A stretch of DNA of 64,000 nt from Thereva unica (lineage: Eukaryota; Arthropoda; Insecta; Diptera; Therevidae). The notes beneath the pieces are model-generated. The model ran no database searches and was not told where the DNA came from. It saw only the letters and a list, made by a program, of their open reading frames with translations. The stretch covers positions 99,278,404-99,342,403 of the forward strand of contig OX465282.1 in the NCBI GenBank assembly GCA_949987705.1, in the 5' to 3' direction. The translations under genes were made by a program, and so were the position numbers. Shown here in pieces: positions 52,151 through 62,250 of the stretch (positions are counted from its first letter, which is position 1; each line of letters starts with the position of its first letter).

Positions 52151-53992
52151 TCGCCCTAGAAGTTGAGCAATGTTTTTACTGGAGTTGTACTTTTTGAGTG
52201 AATTTAATAATGACCCGCAAAGAGCACTAAACCTTGCACCAAACAAAAACTGAACTACCATCCTCTTAAAGAATCAAAATAAATCTTTTATAGCTCCATA
52301 CAATAGCTTGTAATGTCCATAAATCCTCCATTTACATTTTCTGTGCTGCACTGATAGCAATCATCCCCTCCAAAATTGTTATTTTGTATAATTCACTCGT
52401 TAACAAAGTTGTTCCTCGGAGCGCCATTTGCTCGTGGCCCATACCGCCCTCTGCCCCCAAAAAGCAACAAAGTCACAACCGACTGCATCGGAACGAACAG
52501 TCATTACACACTTCAGGACGTTCCTGTCTGAAAATTGGCTCTCAGTTTGCATTATATTGCATTCAGAAATAAGATGGATAATCATGGTGCCGTAGTGAGC
52601 TGCACATAAAAGGATACTTCCACTTTGCAAGCTGCACCATTCGGTTTTTATGCAATATTATGCGAGTCAAGATCCTGTCAAAAAAAAAGCAAATTTCGCT
52701 ACAACGTGCACGTTACAGCCGTATCTGTCTGTCCCACACTGGAGCGTTTTAGCTGAGTTTGATGCTGGACACAGCAAGGAAGAAAATTGCAGAGCAGAAA
52801 CGAACTTGGCCTGATGGCAATTTGCGATGTCCTTAATTCGAGGACTTTTGAAGGACATGCGGAGCAGAGCAGCTCTCGTCATTCAAAGTAATTCCTATAA
52901 TTGCATAACAGCAGCCGAATCCGACGCCCTCCGCAGGCTGCTGACTCCTCGACGCGAAGGAAGAATAAATCGATCCCGCAAGATGGCGCCAAATTGAATA
53001 TCGCAGCCAGGGTCAGTGACGAAGGGTTAAAGCAATTTGCTCTGCCGGAATTAACTTGAGGTGTGCGCTCCATCTTTCGCCGCCATCCTCGACCACGTCC
53101 TCTGCTCTCGTCTCGACGCCTCATCAAAAAAAAAGTTCCGAGGGCAGGAAAAAGTCTCGGGCTAATTTTGGAATTTTGTTGTGCGAAAGTTTTTTCTGCT
53201 TCGGTGTTATCAAAAAAGTTATCACGAAGGAAGCAACAAAAAAGCACACGGTTTTTTATCAGACGTCCGAGCGCGCTGATGGCTGTTGGAAATTAGTTTT
53301 CTTTCCAAAATATTAAAAAGCGCTGATTATTCACGAGGGGCTTTTTAATTAGACCGCAAGACATTCTCGTCACGCTAATGACGCGTCATAAACTAAAACC
53401 GGCCTGAATCAGATTAGGGCCCGGGATGAGCCGCCCGAGCCGCCACTAGACACGATTTCAATTAAATTCGTTCCAGCGCAGGGCAATTATGTGTTTTAAA
53501 GCGGGCCAAAGGTCAATTGCTAACAAGATTGTTTGTTTTGGTTCTTAGTTTATGCGGCGCGGGCTGCGGGAGTGGGGCAAGTGCGTCAACGCTACGAGTG
53601 AGAGATTACAAGTCTATTTTTCGGATGGACGGATGATAACCTTAAGCGTTATTTTTTGTTTGCCTTCGGCGCGTAATGTTTTCCTCTTTCACATTATTTT
53701 TAGAGATTCTTTTTTGCTGAAGTGAAGGTGGTGACCATTTTCCTCGTGAGTTCATTCCTAATTATAGCAATGTGCTCAGGAGCTTTACATACCTTCGATA
53801 GATTAGAGGCTTTTGGGTGGAGGTTCGTTGAGAAGAAAAAAAATTACTTGAAACCTTTTACTACAACATGCTTGCAAGAGAGCAGACCAGTAGGGATTTT
53901 TCGACTTTTAAAGAATAGTGGACAACTGATTTTATTCACACAGTAGCTGACCAGACAGACCTAGTCCTGTCCATATTTCAATAAAGGAGATA
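52151..53992. other. Single-copy-looking non-coding stretch
   Basis: GC content is a little higher than average between 52400 and 53640, with mixed composition and no repeats shared with the rest of the window. Open frames of 60-120 codons on both strands overlap each other and match nothing. It looks like unique intronic or intergenic host DNA, possibly with regulatory content. Confidence 0.4.
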
Positions 53993-55290
53993 TAGTCCAT
54001 TCAAAACGCGGGGGGGGGGGTGTTCCAAAATAACACCGTTAAGAAAATCGAACCCTAAAGGTTTTTGGGGTCGCTGATCACGAAAATCGAGGTCCCGCGG
54101 TCCTAAAACTAGGGCGTCACTCCTAAAAATGCAAAAAACACCCCTTTTTAGGGGGTTTTCGCGATTATTTCAGTAATAATGAAAACTAATGCGATGAAAT
54201 GCACTTTTTTTAATATTTATTTGCGAAGGTGGTTGATTTGTACTAAATTAAGGTGAACTTAATGGTAAGGGGTACTCCTAAAGGGTTGAAAGTACGCCTA
54301 AATTGGTGAAAAATGGCAAAAATTGTAAAAACAATTTTTTCCCAAGTTTATGCTTCAAATTCGATTGTGGGCGTACTGTCAGGCAAAAATAAATTATTTT
54401 CAACCCTTAAGGGGTTAAAACTACCCCTACAATATAGTTCATCGAAAACTAGGGGGGGGGGGTGTTCCAAAATAACACCCTTAAGAAAATCGAACCCTAA
54501 ACGTTTTTGGGGACGCTGATCAACCCTTTAACCCTTAAGGGGTTAAAACTATCCCTACAACCCTTTAGGACTACCCCTTATCATAAAGTTCGCCTTAATT
54601 TAGTACAAATCAACCACCTTTGCAAATAAATATTAAAAAAAGTGCATTTCATCGCATTAGTTTTCATTATTATTGAAATAATCGCGAAAACCCCCTAAAA
54701 AGGGGTGTTTTTTGCATTTTTAGGGGTAACGCCCATGTTTTAGGACCACGGGACCTCGATTATCGTGATCAGCGACCCCAAAAACCTTTAGGATTCGATT
54801 TTCTTAACGGTGTTATTTTGGAACACCCCCCCTTAGTTTTCAATAAACTATATTGTAGGGGTAGTTTTAACCCCTTGAGGGTTGAAAATAATTTATTTTT
54901 GCCTGACAGTACGCCCACAATCGAATTTGAAGCATAAACTTGGGAAAAAATTGTTTTTACAATTTTTGCCATTTTTCGCCAATTTAGGGGTAGTTTCAAC
55001 CCTTTAGGAGTACCCCTTACCATTAAGTTCGCCTTAATTTTGTATAAATCAACCACCTTCGCGAATAAATATTCAAAGAAGTGCATTTCATCGCAGTAGT
55101 TTTCATTGTTACTGAAATAATCGCGAAAACCCCCTAAAAAGGGGTGTTTTTTGCATTTTTAGGGGTGACGCCCTAATTTTAGGACCGCGGGACCTCGATT
55201 TTCGTGATCAGCGACCCCAAAAACGTTTAGGGTTCGATTTTCTTAACGGTGTTATTTTGGAACACCATAACGCGCATTTTGAATGGACTA
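53993..55290. mobile_element. 1298-bp foldback-like element (TAGTCCATTCAAAA), 3-bp target duplication
   Basis: The left end is TAGTCCATTCAAAACGCG and the right end, inverted, TAGTCCATTCAAAATGCGCG. ATA flanks both sides (53990-53992, 55291-55293). The arms are built from a unit of about 500 bp starting GTGTTCCAAAATAACACC, which occurs about twice on the right arm and once plus a partial copy on the left. Inner blocks AAAACACCCCTTTTTAGGGG and ATGCTTCAAATTCGATTGTG are conserved. G-runs lie just inside the left tip and at 54454. No coding frame beyond spurious ones that appear on both arms. Confidence 0.85.
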
Positions 55291-55319
55291 ATACTAGAGA
55301 TTTGGCCTTTAGAAAGTAG

Positions 55320-56042
55320 AAGATGAAAGAGAAAACTAAGTAGCAAAGAGAAGAGAAAGTTCAAGAGAAGAGGTGGATAGAAGACGTGAAACTTGTTTCT
55401 TGAAAATGGTGACTGTGCTTATTCTTTGTAAAGAAGAGGGAAGATCTTTCCCGAGTCTAATCGCATACACAAAAATGTAACGACTACCAATTCGAGACAG
55501 ATGACATGGAATAAGGAATTTAAGTGATCTCAAGGTTTGCAAGGGTGTAAGGAAGTCGGAAAGGTAAGAAGGGCTTTTAGCGTAGAAACTTTATGTAGAA
55601 GAGCTAGTGCCATAATAACGAAAAAATAAAAGAGATCACAGTCTATTAGTGAATTCCGAACAGATGCTACTTTCTCAACTGGAATATAAAGCGTAAGCAA
55701 TCATTGAATGTATTCATTAAGTAGTAAGAGGAGGAAATGCGGGAGAATGAAAGATTTTACAAGCTTTGAACGCATAGTGGGTGATAGGAGACTGTCATGA
55801 AGCCAAAGCTTGCGTAATGTCCCATAAATCTTGGAGAGGATTAGTGAGTCTTGATCACAGCAGGTCAGTTTAGCATTAATAGCAATGCCAAGATTATGGA
55901 CCCGATCAACCAGCGGAAGAGGAATGTTACCCAGACAAATGAGTGGCATTCTGTCGGGGAGCGTAGAAAGACGACTAAGCACAATACTTGTGATTTTTTA
56001 GGGTTTCATTTTAGGTACTTGAGAGCACTCCACTCATTTATT

Positions 56043-56100
<58 letters not shown>

Positions 56101-56300
56101 CTATTCAGGTCCGAAATACAAGAAGCAATTTGGCAAAAATGGCAAGAGGTATTCAGTTGGAGATCATCAGCATACAGAAGAAAGGAACAGTGGCCGATAG
56201 TAAAGGGTAAACCATTGATATATAATGAAAATAGTAGGGGACCAAGAATTGAACCTTGTGGAACACCAGAAGGCACCTGTTGAAGAGAGGAGATGATATT
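55320..56300 (-). pseudogene. CR1/Jockey-group RT fragment of a third family
   Basis: On the minus strand: PSGVPQGSILGPLLFSLYIN and CSFLLYADDLQL (YADD near 56165), a GA/CT microsatellite inside the coding region, then VDRVHNLGIAINAKLTCCDQ, LRKLWLHDSLLSPTMRSKLV (55.75 kb) and the tail SRIGSRYIFVYAIRLGKDLP (55.45 kb). The RT fingers and endonuclease are missing. Frames are broken by the microsatellite and by stops near 55690. Confidence 0.8.
56044..56098. repeat. (GA)n microsatellite
   Basis: About 27 uninterrupted GA repeats within the RT fragment, encoding alternating Leu/Ser on the minus strand. Confidence 0.98.
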
Positions 56301-56969
56301 GTTATGACGAACACATTAAAAACGGTTAGATAGCAAAGTTGGCAGGCTCCTCTATATATATATGTGCCACACAATTCACCATTAACAGTCAATAAATGTT
56401 GGAATTGTGTTGGGCCACGAACATTGACTAATAGCAAATGCAAATAGAAACACTCGCCTTTGCTTGGATGGACTGTGTAACGCCTTCATGCGTTCCGTTG
56501 ACAATTGAGTTTTGGAGTACATGCTTGTAAATGGCAACAGGCCCAATGACGGAAGAAAAGCGTAGACGCGTCACATGCAACGCGTGAACTTTCAACTTTT
56601 CATGCGTCTGACATTCGATGACAATCAACTGTGCTCTTGTACAGAAGAATTGTATACGATACAGTTTTAATTACATAAGCAGTGCTTATAAACATTCTAT
56701 TTTTCAAAAAACACTCGATAAATTAAGAAATTTTAAATTGACATGATAAAAAAGTTGGAAGTAATGTTAAATGTCAAAGCAAGCGCCGCATTCATTGGGA
56801 CGGTCACACGCGTCTTACGATTGTTATAAACGCAGTGCATGAAAGCGAGGCATGAAACGCGTTCTATGGCATCTATGGCTCTGTCTCTAGCTCTCAAAGT
56901 CCATAATCGGTTAATGATTATTTCCTTTCGGGTGAGTTTTTTTGACCGGTTATTAATTGTCACTCTCCC

Positions 56970-57720
56970 ATGGCGGGTCACCATTTATGCAAGCCCTGCT
57001 CTTCGGAAATTGTCGGAGATGGCATTGCTTGCAATGGTGTTTGTGGTGGCGTTTTTCATTCCACGTGCCTCAATTCGCGTGCCAGTTACAATTCGTCGGC
57101 TCCTAGAGGGTCTACTTGTAGCTCTGACATTAGACCCTGCCATAACCTGAGACTGATGAAAGGCATCTCCGATGTTTTCATCGGTGGTCAGGAAAAAGTT
57201 ATTGGTCGTCTTAACTCCTTTTACGGCAACATCTCACACTTTCAGATGTTAGCCAATGACGTCCAAGCCATCAATGTCCGGTTAGACTCTTTGTCGGATA
57301 CTCTGGCTTCTGTTGCAGCAAGCTCGGGTTGTTTGATGGACCAATTTCAAGAAATTTCTTTCCGGGTGGCAGCGGCTTTAGGACTCGATTGATGACATTC
57401 ACTCGGGGATCCTAAATCCTGTCGCCACCTCTTGCTTCACTTACACCCCCTCGGCTTCTCTTCATCCTATACCGAATGACATTAAAAAAAGTAGGAATAG
57501 GACTAGGAATGGTGTATTACATAACTGTGTTGCAATTTCTTCTTGTGTAAGTGCTGAACGTGTTTGTGATAATCGATTCCGTTCAATTTCATTTCACTCT
57601 TCGCGTTGCTCTGCAGGTCGATTGGATCAAAAGTTAGTTTGGTACATGGGCAATGCTACACCGTTCTTCTCAACTGATGCGCTTACCTCGGTGAACTGGT
57701 AAAAACCGACGGAGAATTTG
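56970..57720 (+). pseudogene. CR1-type ORF1 fragment with a PHD-like zinc finger
   Basis: From the ATG at 56970 the frame reads MAGHHLCKPCSSEIVGDGIA, CNGVCGGVFHSTCLNS and then Cys pairs (STCSSDIRPCHN). The spacing C-x2-C...C-x2-C...H-x2-C...C-x5-C is a PHD-type finger, known from ORF1 proteins of CR1 and related non-LTR elements. A helical stretch follows (VIGRLNSFYGNISHFQMLAN, DVQAINVRLDSLSDTLASVA). A TGA at 57390 ends the frame, but coding-like sequence (NPVATSCFTYTPSASLHPIP, RSISFHSSRCSAGR) continues to about 57710 in a shifted frame. ORF1 proteins bind element RNA. No ORF2 follows on this strand. Confidence 0.6.
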
Positions 57721-58349
57721 TTGAAATGTCAACGGTAAATTTACCATTGCCAACGTCCAGCAATTGTTTTGACAATATTTCTCCAGATAAGAAGTTCTGC
57801 AATTCAACATGCATGTTCATTCCTTATTTGAGTGCTTGGATGTTACTTCCACAAAACGGACGACTTCAAACATGCATTAAGTTGATCGGCTGGAGTTTAC
57901 CATGGAATCAGTGGCAATGTTTGGCGAAAATCACCTGCCAACAGAAATAGACAATTGATTCATTTTGTTGTTACTATAATTTCATTTTCAAATAGGCTGG
58001 AATGAGTTTTTACATATTTTTTTGACTTGTTTGGACTAAAACTATCCTATCTTTGAATTTGGAAGCAACAATGCACATTGCCAATTTTTCAATTTAAATC
58101 GGTTTGAGCGATTTCGAAGATTCTTGAACAACCTACATACAGCTAACCGGGAAATGACACTTATTTGGAAAAATTCGTTAGCCATGTTGATCCCGCAATT
58201 TTGCATTTATAAGTTTTGATCATAAATTCGATATTTGCTACCTTAGAAAACTACAGATACCCACTTTCATTAGAATCTAAAATTAACAAGGTTAACAGGC
58301 CATATTGGCGCGGCCATTTTGAATTCATAAGCTTTGACAACAAATTCGT
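57721..58349. repeat. AT-rich stretch with CCATTTTGAATT-type repeat
   Basis: The first part shows nothing recognised. From about 58180 the blocks GCTACCTTAGAAAACTACAG, GCGGCCATTTTGAATTC and TTGACAACAAATTCGTTATA belong to the dispersed repeat that also lies at 61870-61980, beyond the other end of the CR1/Jockey-group element. That element may therefore have inserted in such a repeat. Confidence 0.45.
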
Positions 58350-58392
58350 TATAGAGTTAACCCTTCTAGCACAGAAGGCGCACTTTTCAGCA

Positions 58393-58466
58393 AAGCATGA
58401 AAATCTATATATACATACACATACACATACATATATATATATATATACATATATGTATACATATAT
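58393..58466. repeat. TA/CA microsatellite in the CR1/Jockey 3' UTR
   Basis: Alternating TATA/CATACA repeats lie between two hairpins of the 3' UTR. In the copy at the window start the corresponding microsatellite received the 807-bp TIR element. Confidence 0.9.
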
Positions 58467-58741
58467 AGAGTTTCCCTTCTATTACAGGAGGCGCACTTCC
58501 CAGCAAGGCTGAGAAAAATTTACCACAGATTTTGTGGCTCTGCTGAGGCATGCAAACATATAACAATAAATAACGAATTAAACCTTCTAGCTCAGAAGGT
58601 GCACTTCTCAGCAGGGCTGAGAAACATTTACCACTGTCGTGGCTCAGCTGAGACATGCAAACATAAAAATTAAAAGCATGAAAGATCAAAAACATCAAAC
58701 AGAGAAGCGTGCAACTAAAAGGGAGTGGGGCACGCAGGGAG

Positions 58742-61591
58742 TCATGCCACATTGAGAAGGGTCCTTTTGAGGACAACTTCACTAGTTAGCAAGCTAAACA
58801 CATTCCTATTGTTGTTAGTATTTATAAGCATGCGATTAACGGGTTCGAACATGCCATAATTGGTGTTAGAGGAATTAATGTGCAAGAGAGGTTCACCTCT
58901 CAGGTTGTAGTTATTCACTCTAAATGACGCGCGGCTTCTTAAGAAACCAGAGTCCACCTTGTCATTCATCAGTCGATGAACGAATATAACGTCAGCGACC
59001 TCACGGCGCTTATGGAGAGAGCTTAAGTTGAGCAATTTAAGTCTGTTCTCATAAGGCGGAAGAGCAAGTGGGTCGTCCCACGGGAGGTGGCTGAGTGCAA
59101 ACCGGACGAACTTCCTTTGAACCGATTCGATTTTACTAACATGGGAGGAGTAGTAAGGAGACCATACCTGGGAAGCGTAGTCAAGCAAAGGCCTAACCAA
59201 AGATACGTACAGGTGTTTAGTGATGAGGGGGTTGTTGAACTCTTTGGACCATCTTTTTATAAATCCCAGGACTGAATTGCCCTTAGAGGAGATATAATTG
59301 ATGTGGGTGGAGAAATCCAACTTACTTTCTAACCTAACCCCAAGATCAATTACAGATTCAGTACGGGAGACCTTGTTGTCAAGGAAAGTATAGTCATAAG
59401 TTATAACATCACGTTTCCTACAAAAAGTCATGATCTCGCATTTACTAATATTAAGTACAAGGTTGTTGTTGGAACACCAAGAATAGAAGGTGTTTAGATC
59501 TGCTTGCAGAAGTTTGCAATCCTCTATACTCTTTATGTGGCGATACAGTTTGATGTCATCAGCGTAAATAAGGATTTTACAGTGCCTTAGCAGGGTAACA
59601 ATATCGTCAATTGATAAAATAAAAAGAAGAGGGCCAAGATGACTGCCTTGCGGGACTCCAGAGGACGCTTCGATGTTCTTCGATTTGACTCCGCGGAATA
59701 GAACCTGGTAGGTTCTATCAGCTAAGTACGACTGGAACCAATCCACAAGGGCATGCGGAAAGCCTAATTTCTTTAGTTTAAGAACTATAATAGAGTGGGA
59801 GAGCTTGTCGAAAGCCTTACTAAAATCTGTATAGACACAGTCAGTTTGGCAGCCAGTGACAAAGCCTCTAATTGTGTGTGAAGAGAACTCCAGTAAATTA
59901 GTAGTAGTGGAACGGGCTGCAAGAAAACCATGTTGGTTTGTTGAGATAAGCCTCTTGCAGATAGGGACGATAGCAGAATAAATAATAGATTCGAAGAGTT
60001 TTGGTATAGACGATAACTTCGCAATTGGCCTATAATTAGATATTTCGTTTTTACAGCCTTTCTTATGGACAGGTATTATAAAAGAGTTCTTCCATAAGGT
60101 TGGGAAGCGCCCTTTATTTAGGGATTTTTGAAATAAACATAGTAGAGGAGACAGTAGGGCCTCTGCACAGGATTTTAGAACAGCTGGAGGGACTCCATCA
60201 GGGCCGGACGAAAAATCCTGTGGAAGTTCATTTATATGTTTTGAGATATCATCCCTGGTTATAGATAGGGAAAAGTTTTGAGCCGTTTGGATTGCATTGA
60301 TATGTCGAAAATTGTCTACATCTGGCTGGAATACGGGGGACGAGAAAGATTTGAGGAAGAACGATGCAAAATTGTCACAAATTTCGGCTGAATTAGAACT
60401 AAGGGAGTTCTCGTATTGCATGGTGTAAGGGTAATTATCAACTTTTTTCTTTGTGTTGATAAATTGAAAGAATGCTCTGGGATCACCATACATTTTACCT
60501 TCCATGTTTCTGAGGTATTCCTTATAGAGGATTTTGGAGAGAGCATGAAATTGGTCATAGCAATTGAGAAATGCATCGAAACTCGCAGTGTCTTTCTTCT
60601 TCAGATAGGTTTTCCAGAGTTTATTCTTCAGGTTTTTGGTACGTCTCAACTCGTTGTTGTACCACGGTGGGGATGATCTGGACGACTTTAACGGCTCTAT
60701 AGGTACACAGGATGCGAAAGTTTCATACAGGACGGAATAAAATCTTGCTACATCGATATCCAGCTCATTATGTGAGAGCAACCAACTGAAGTCGACTTCA
60801 GTGAGCTTGGATGACAATTCCTCAAGGTTGGCTTTTTTAAAGTTGAAGGTAAAGGTTGACTCCTCTGGGATTGGCTTATTGTTAAAGACAGAACAATAGC
60901 TCAGTAGGAGAGGAGGGTGATAATTATCGACAGGTGACAAGACAATTGAGCTAGGCTCAACATTCATGTTGTCTGAGTCGGAAAAGAATACAAGATCTAA
61001 CCGCCTTCCTAAAATATTATTCACACCACTCATTTGGTTCAGGCCGCATGAGAATAGGGAATTCAGAAAGCTGGACTCCCTAAAATTAAGGTTGTTTTCA
61101 GGGAGGTAGTTATCGTCGTCATCACAAGATACCCATTGAACATTGGGTAAATTAAAATCACCTAAAAGTAGGATTTCGTCTTTAGAATCCATCATATCCT
61201 GGATATGATTAATGCAGGAAATTAGGATATCATAAAGGTTATGACCTTCATCGTCAAGAGTGCTGAGCATATCGGGTGGGATGTAACAGCAGATCAAGAA
61301 CAGGTTATTGTGGGCAAGAGAGACTTTAAGAGCGAGAAGCTCAATGTCCAAAGAGTTGGAAAAACTAGGAAGCGTTATTGAAGAGCAATTGAGACGGTTA
61401 TTACAGGCAAGTAGTAAACCACCTCCACGAGCCTCCGAGTCATTATGTCTATCCCTCCGAAAAACTTGGAAGGAGGAGTCGAATAGTTCGGCATTGAGGA
61501 TCCCACTATATAACCATGTTTCCGTAAAAGCGATTATATCAAAATCGCTGGCCGAGGTTGATAGAAACACATCGTGGGTTTTCGACCTCAC
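58742..61591 (-). CDS. ORF2: endonuclease-reverse transcriptase, CR1/Jockey group
   Basis: The open frame starts upstream of the GTG at 61591 (LYYQNVRGVRSKTH, the usual EN start YYQN-RG). Endonuclease ~1-240: FTETWLYSG (~25), LICCYIPPD (~100), LLLGDFNLPNVQW (~146) and SPVDNYHPPLLLSY in place of the usual SDH-P motif. Reverse transcriptase ~470-760: SSGPDGVPPAVLKSC, IPVHKKGCKNEISNYRPIAK, QHGFLAARSTTTNLLEF, VYTDFSKAFDKLSH, SSGVPQGSHLGPLLFILSID and IYADDIKLYRHI (YADD near residue 677). C-terminus: VRPLLDYASQVWSPYYSS, RKFVRFALSHLPWDDP. About 950 codons without a stop or frameshift. There is no ATG at the natural start, so translation may depend on ORF1 (overlap) or the copy may be defective. Confidence 0.9.
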   Translation of the reverse strand: MRSKTHDVFLSTSASDFDIIAFTETWLYSGILNAELFDSSFQVFRRDRHNDSEARGGGLLLACNNRLNCSSITLPSFSNSLDIELLALKVSLAHNNLFLICCYIPPDMLSTLDDEGHNLYDILISCINHIQDMMDSKDEILLLGDFNLPNVQWVSCDDDDNYLPENNLNFRESSFLNSLFSCGLNQMSGVNNILGRRLDLVFFSDSDNMNVEPSSIVLSPVDNYHPPLLLSYCSVFNNKPIPEESTFTFNFKKANLEELSSKLTEVDFSWLLSHNELDIDVARFYSVLYETFASCVPIEPLKSSRSSPPWYNNELRRTKNLKNKLWKTYLKKKDTASFDAFLNCYDQFHALSKILYKEYLRNMEGKMYGDPRAFFQFINTKKKVDNYPYTMQYENSLSSNSAEICDNFASFFLKSFSSPVFQPDVDNFRHINAIQTAQNFSLSITRDDISKHINELPQDFSSGPDGVPPAVLKSCAEALLSPLLCLFQKSLNKGRFPTLWKNSFIIPVHKKGCKNEISNYRPIAKLSSIPKLFESIIYSAIVPICKRLISTNQHGFLAARSTTTNLLEFSSHTIRGFVTGCQTDCVYTDFSKAFDKLSHSIIVLKLKKLGFPHALVDWFQSYLADRTYQVLFRGVKSKNIEASSGVPQGSHLGPLLFILSIDDIVTLLRHCKILIYADDIKLYRHIKSIEDCKLLQADLNTFYSWCSNNNLVLNISKCEIMTFCRKRDVITYDYTFLDNKVSRTESVIDLGVRLESKLDFSTHINYISSKGNSVLGFIKRWSKEFNNPLITKHLYVSLVRPLLDYASQVWSPYYSSHVSKIESVQRKFVRFALSHLPWDDPLALPPYENRLKLLNLSSLHKRREVADVIFVHRLMNDKVDSGFLRSRASFRVNNYNLRGEPLLHINSSNTNYGMFEPVNRMLINTNNNRNVFSLLTSEVVLKRTLLNVA

Positions 61592-61596
61592 TCCTC

Positions 61597-61865
61597 TTAC
61601 GTTTTGGTAATAGAGGGTGAGCGTCTTAAGTTTTTTGAAACCTGGGGAGAGTCAGGAGTGCGATGTACACGTGTGCGGGGAACAAAGTATTTAGAGAAGG
61701 CACCGGGAGGCCAGAATGTCGGGTCCAAAAGCTTTTCAGCGGTACTGGGTGGTGCAGACAGAACAAAGGACGCGACCGGTTTGGAAGAATTGCTAATCTT
61801 TCTGCAGGAGATTGTTTCAGGGTTTATTTCTTTTTCCTTTAAATAATCTTTAATTGCCCCTGGCG
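61597..61865 (-). CDS. ORF1 C-terminus of the same element (partial)
   Basis: The frame GAIKDYLKEKEINPETISC continues SNSSKPVASFVLSAPPSTAE, FWPPGAFSKYFVPR and VHRTPDSPQVSKN, and ends at a TAA (61597-61599) that overlaps the beginning of ORF2 in another frame. The overlap of ORF1 end and ORF2 start is usual for this class. The N-terminal part, presumably with a zinc finger, is missing because the element is truncated at about 61865. Confidence 0.6.
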
Positions 61866-61869
61866 TAGT

Positions 61870-62250
61870 GTCAGGTTATTTGCAACCTTAAAAAATCCTG
61901 GATACCCATTTTCATTGGAATCGGAAGAAAATTGCCAAATTCAACCATATTTCCTCGGCCATTTTGAATTTCGATAATATTACAGGGGCATTTTAAATTT
62001 TTCAAAACTGGGCTTTGTGGTGCATCATGGGAGACGCCCACGGACCCTCATGGAGAATTTTGAAGCTCTTCATGACGGCGCCATCTAGGAGTGGTGCAAT
62101 TTTCTTAATTTTTCTTTCCGTAGGAATCTTCTACAAGGTATTAGAAAACTTAAAAAAAAGTATGGATTTAATCGGTCAAGTCGTTCTCAAGTAAGATAGC
62201 GTGACCAAGGGAAACAGGGATTCATTTTTATATATATAGATTTACGTAGT
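61870..62250. repeat. Dispersed non-coding repeat
   Basis: The beginning (ACCTTAAAAAATCCTGGATA..CGGCCATTTTGAATT) matches the repeat at 58239. The part from about 62025 (GCATCATGGGAGACGCCCAC, GGTCAAGTCGTTCTCAAGTA) ends in ATTCATTTTTATATATATAG-AT, a terminal pattern common in dispersed arthropod repeats. Family unknown. Confidence 0.45.

Larger units (their letters stand above)
58350..61865 (-). mobile_element. CR1/Jockey-group retrotransposon with ORF1 end, open ORF2 and structured 3' UTR
   Basis: On the minus strand: the end of ORF1 (61865-61597), ORF2 (61591-58742) overlapping it in another frame, and a ~390-bp 3' UTR. The 3' UTR contains repeated blocks (CTCAGC(C/T)..GCTGGGAAGTGCGCCTTC), several CCTTCT...AGAAGG hairpins (near 58364, 58480 and 58584) and a TA/CA microsatellite at 58393-58466. 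The end after the last hairpin is not poly(A). 5'-truncated within ORF1. The same 3' UTR occurs at 359-510 and 1318-1434. Confidence 0.85.

Noticed and set aside
52879..53316. Overlapping 77-122-codon open frames at 53 kb on both strands
   Set aside because: They overlap each other, have no recognisable domain and biased composition; more likely chance frames in moderately GC-rich unique DNA.
54313..55086. Open frames of 68 and 105 codons sharing one peptide near 54.4 and 54.9 kb
   Set aside because: They arise from the repeated unit in the two arms of the foldback-like element; low-complexity, no start context or motif.
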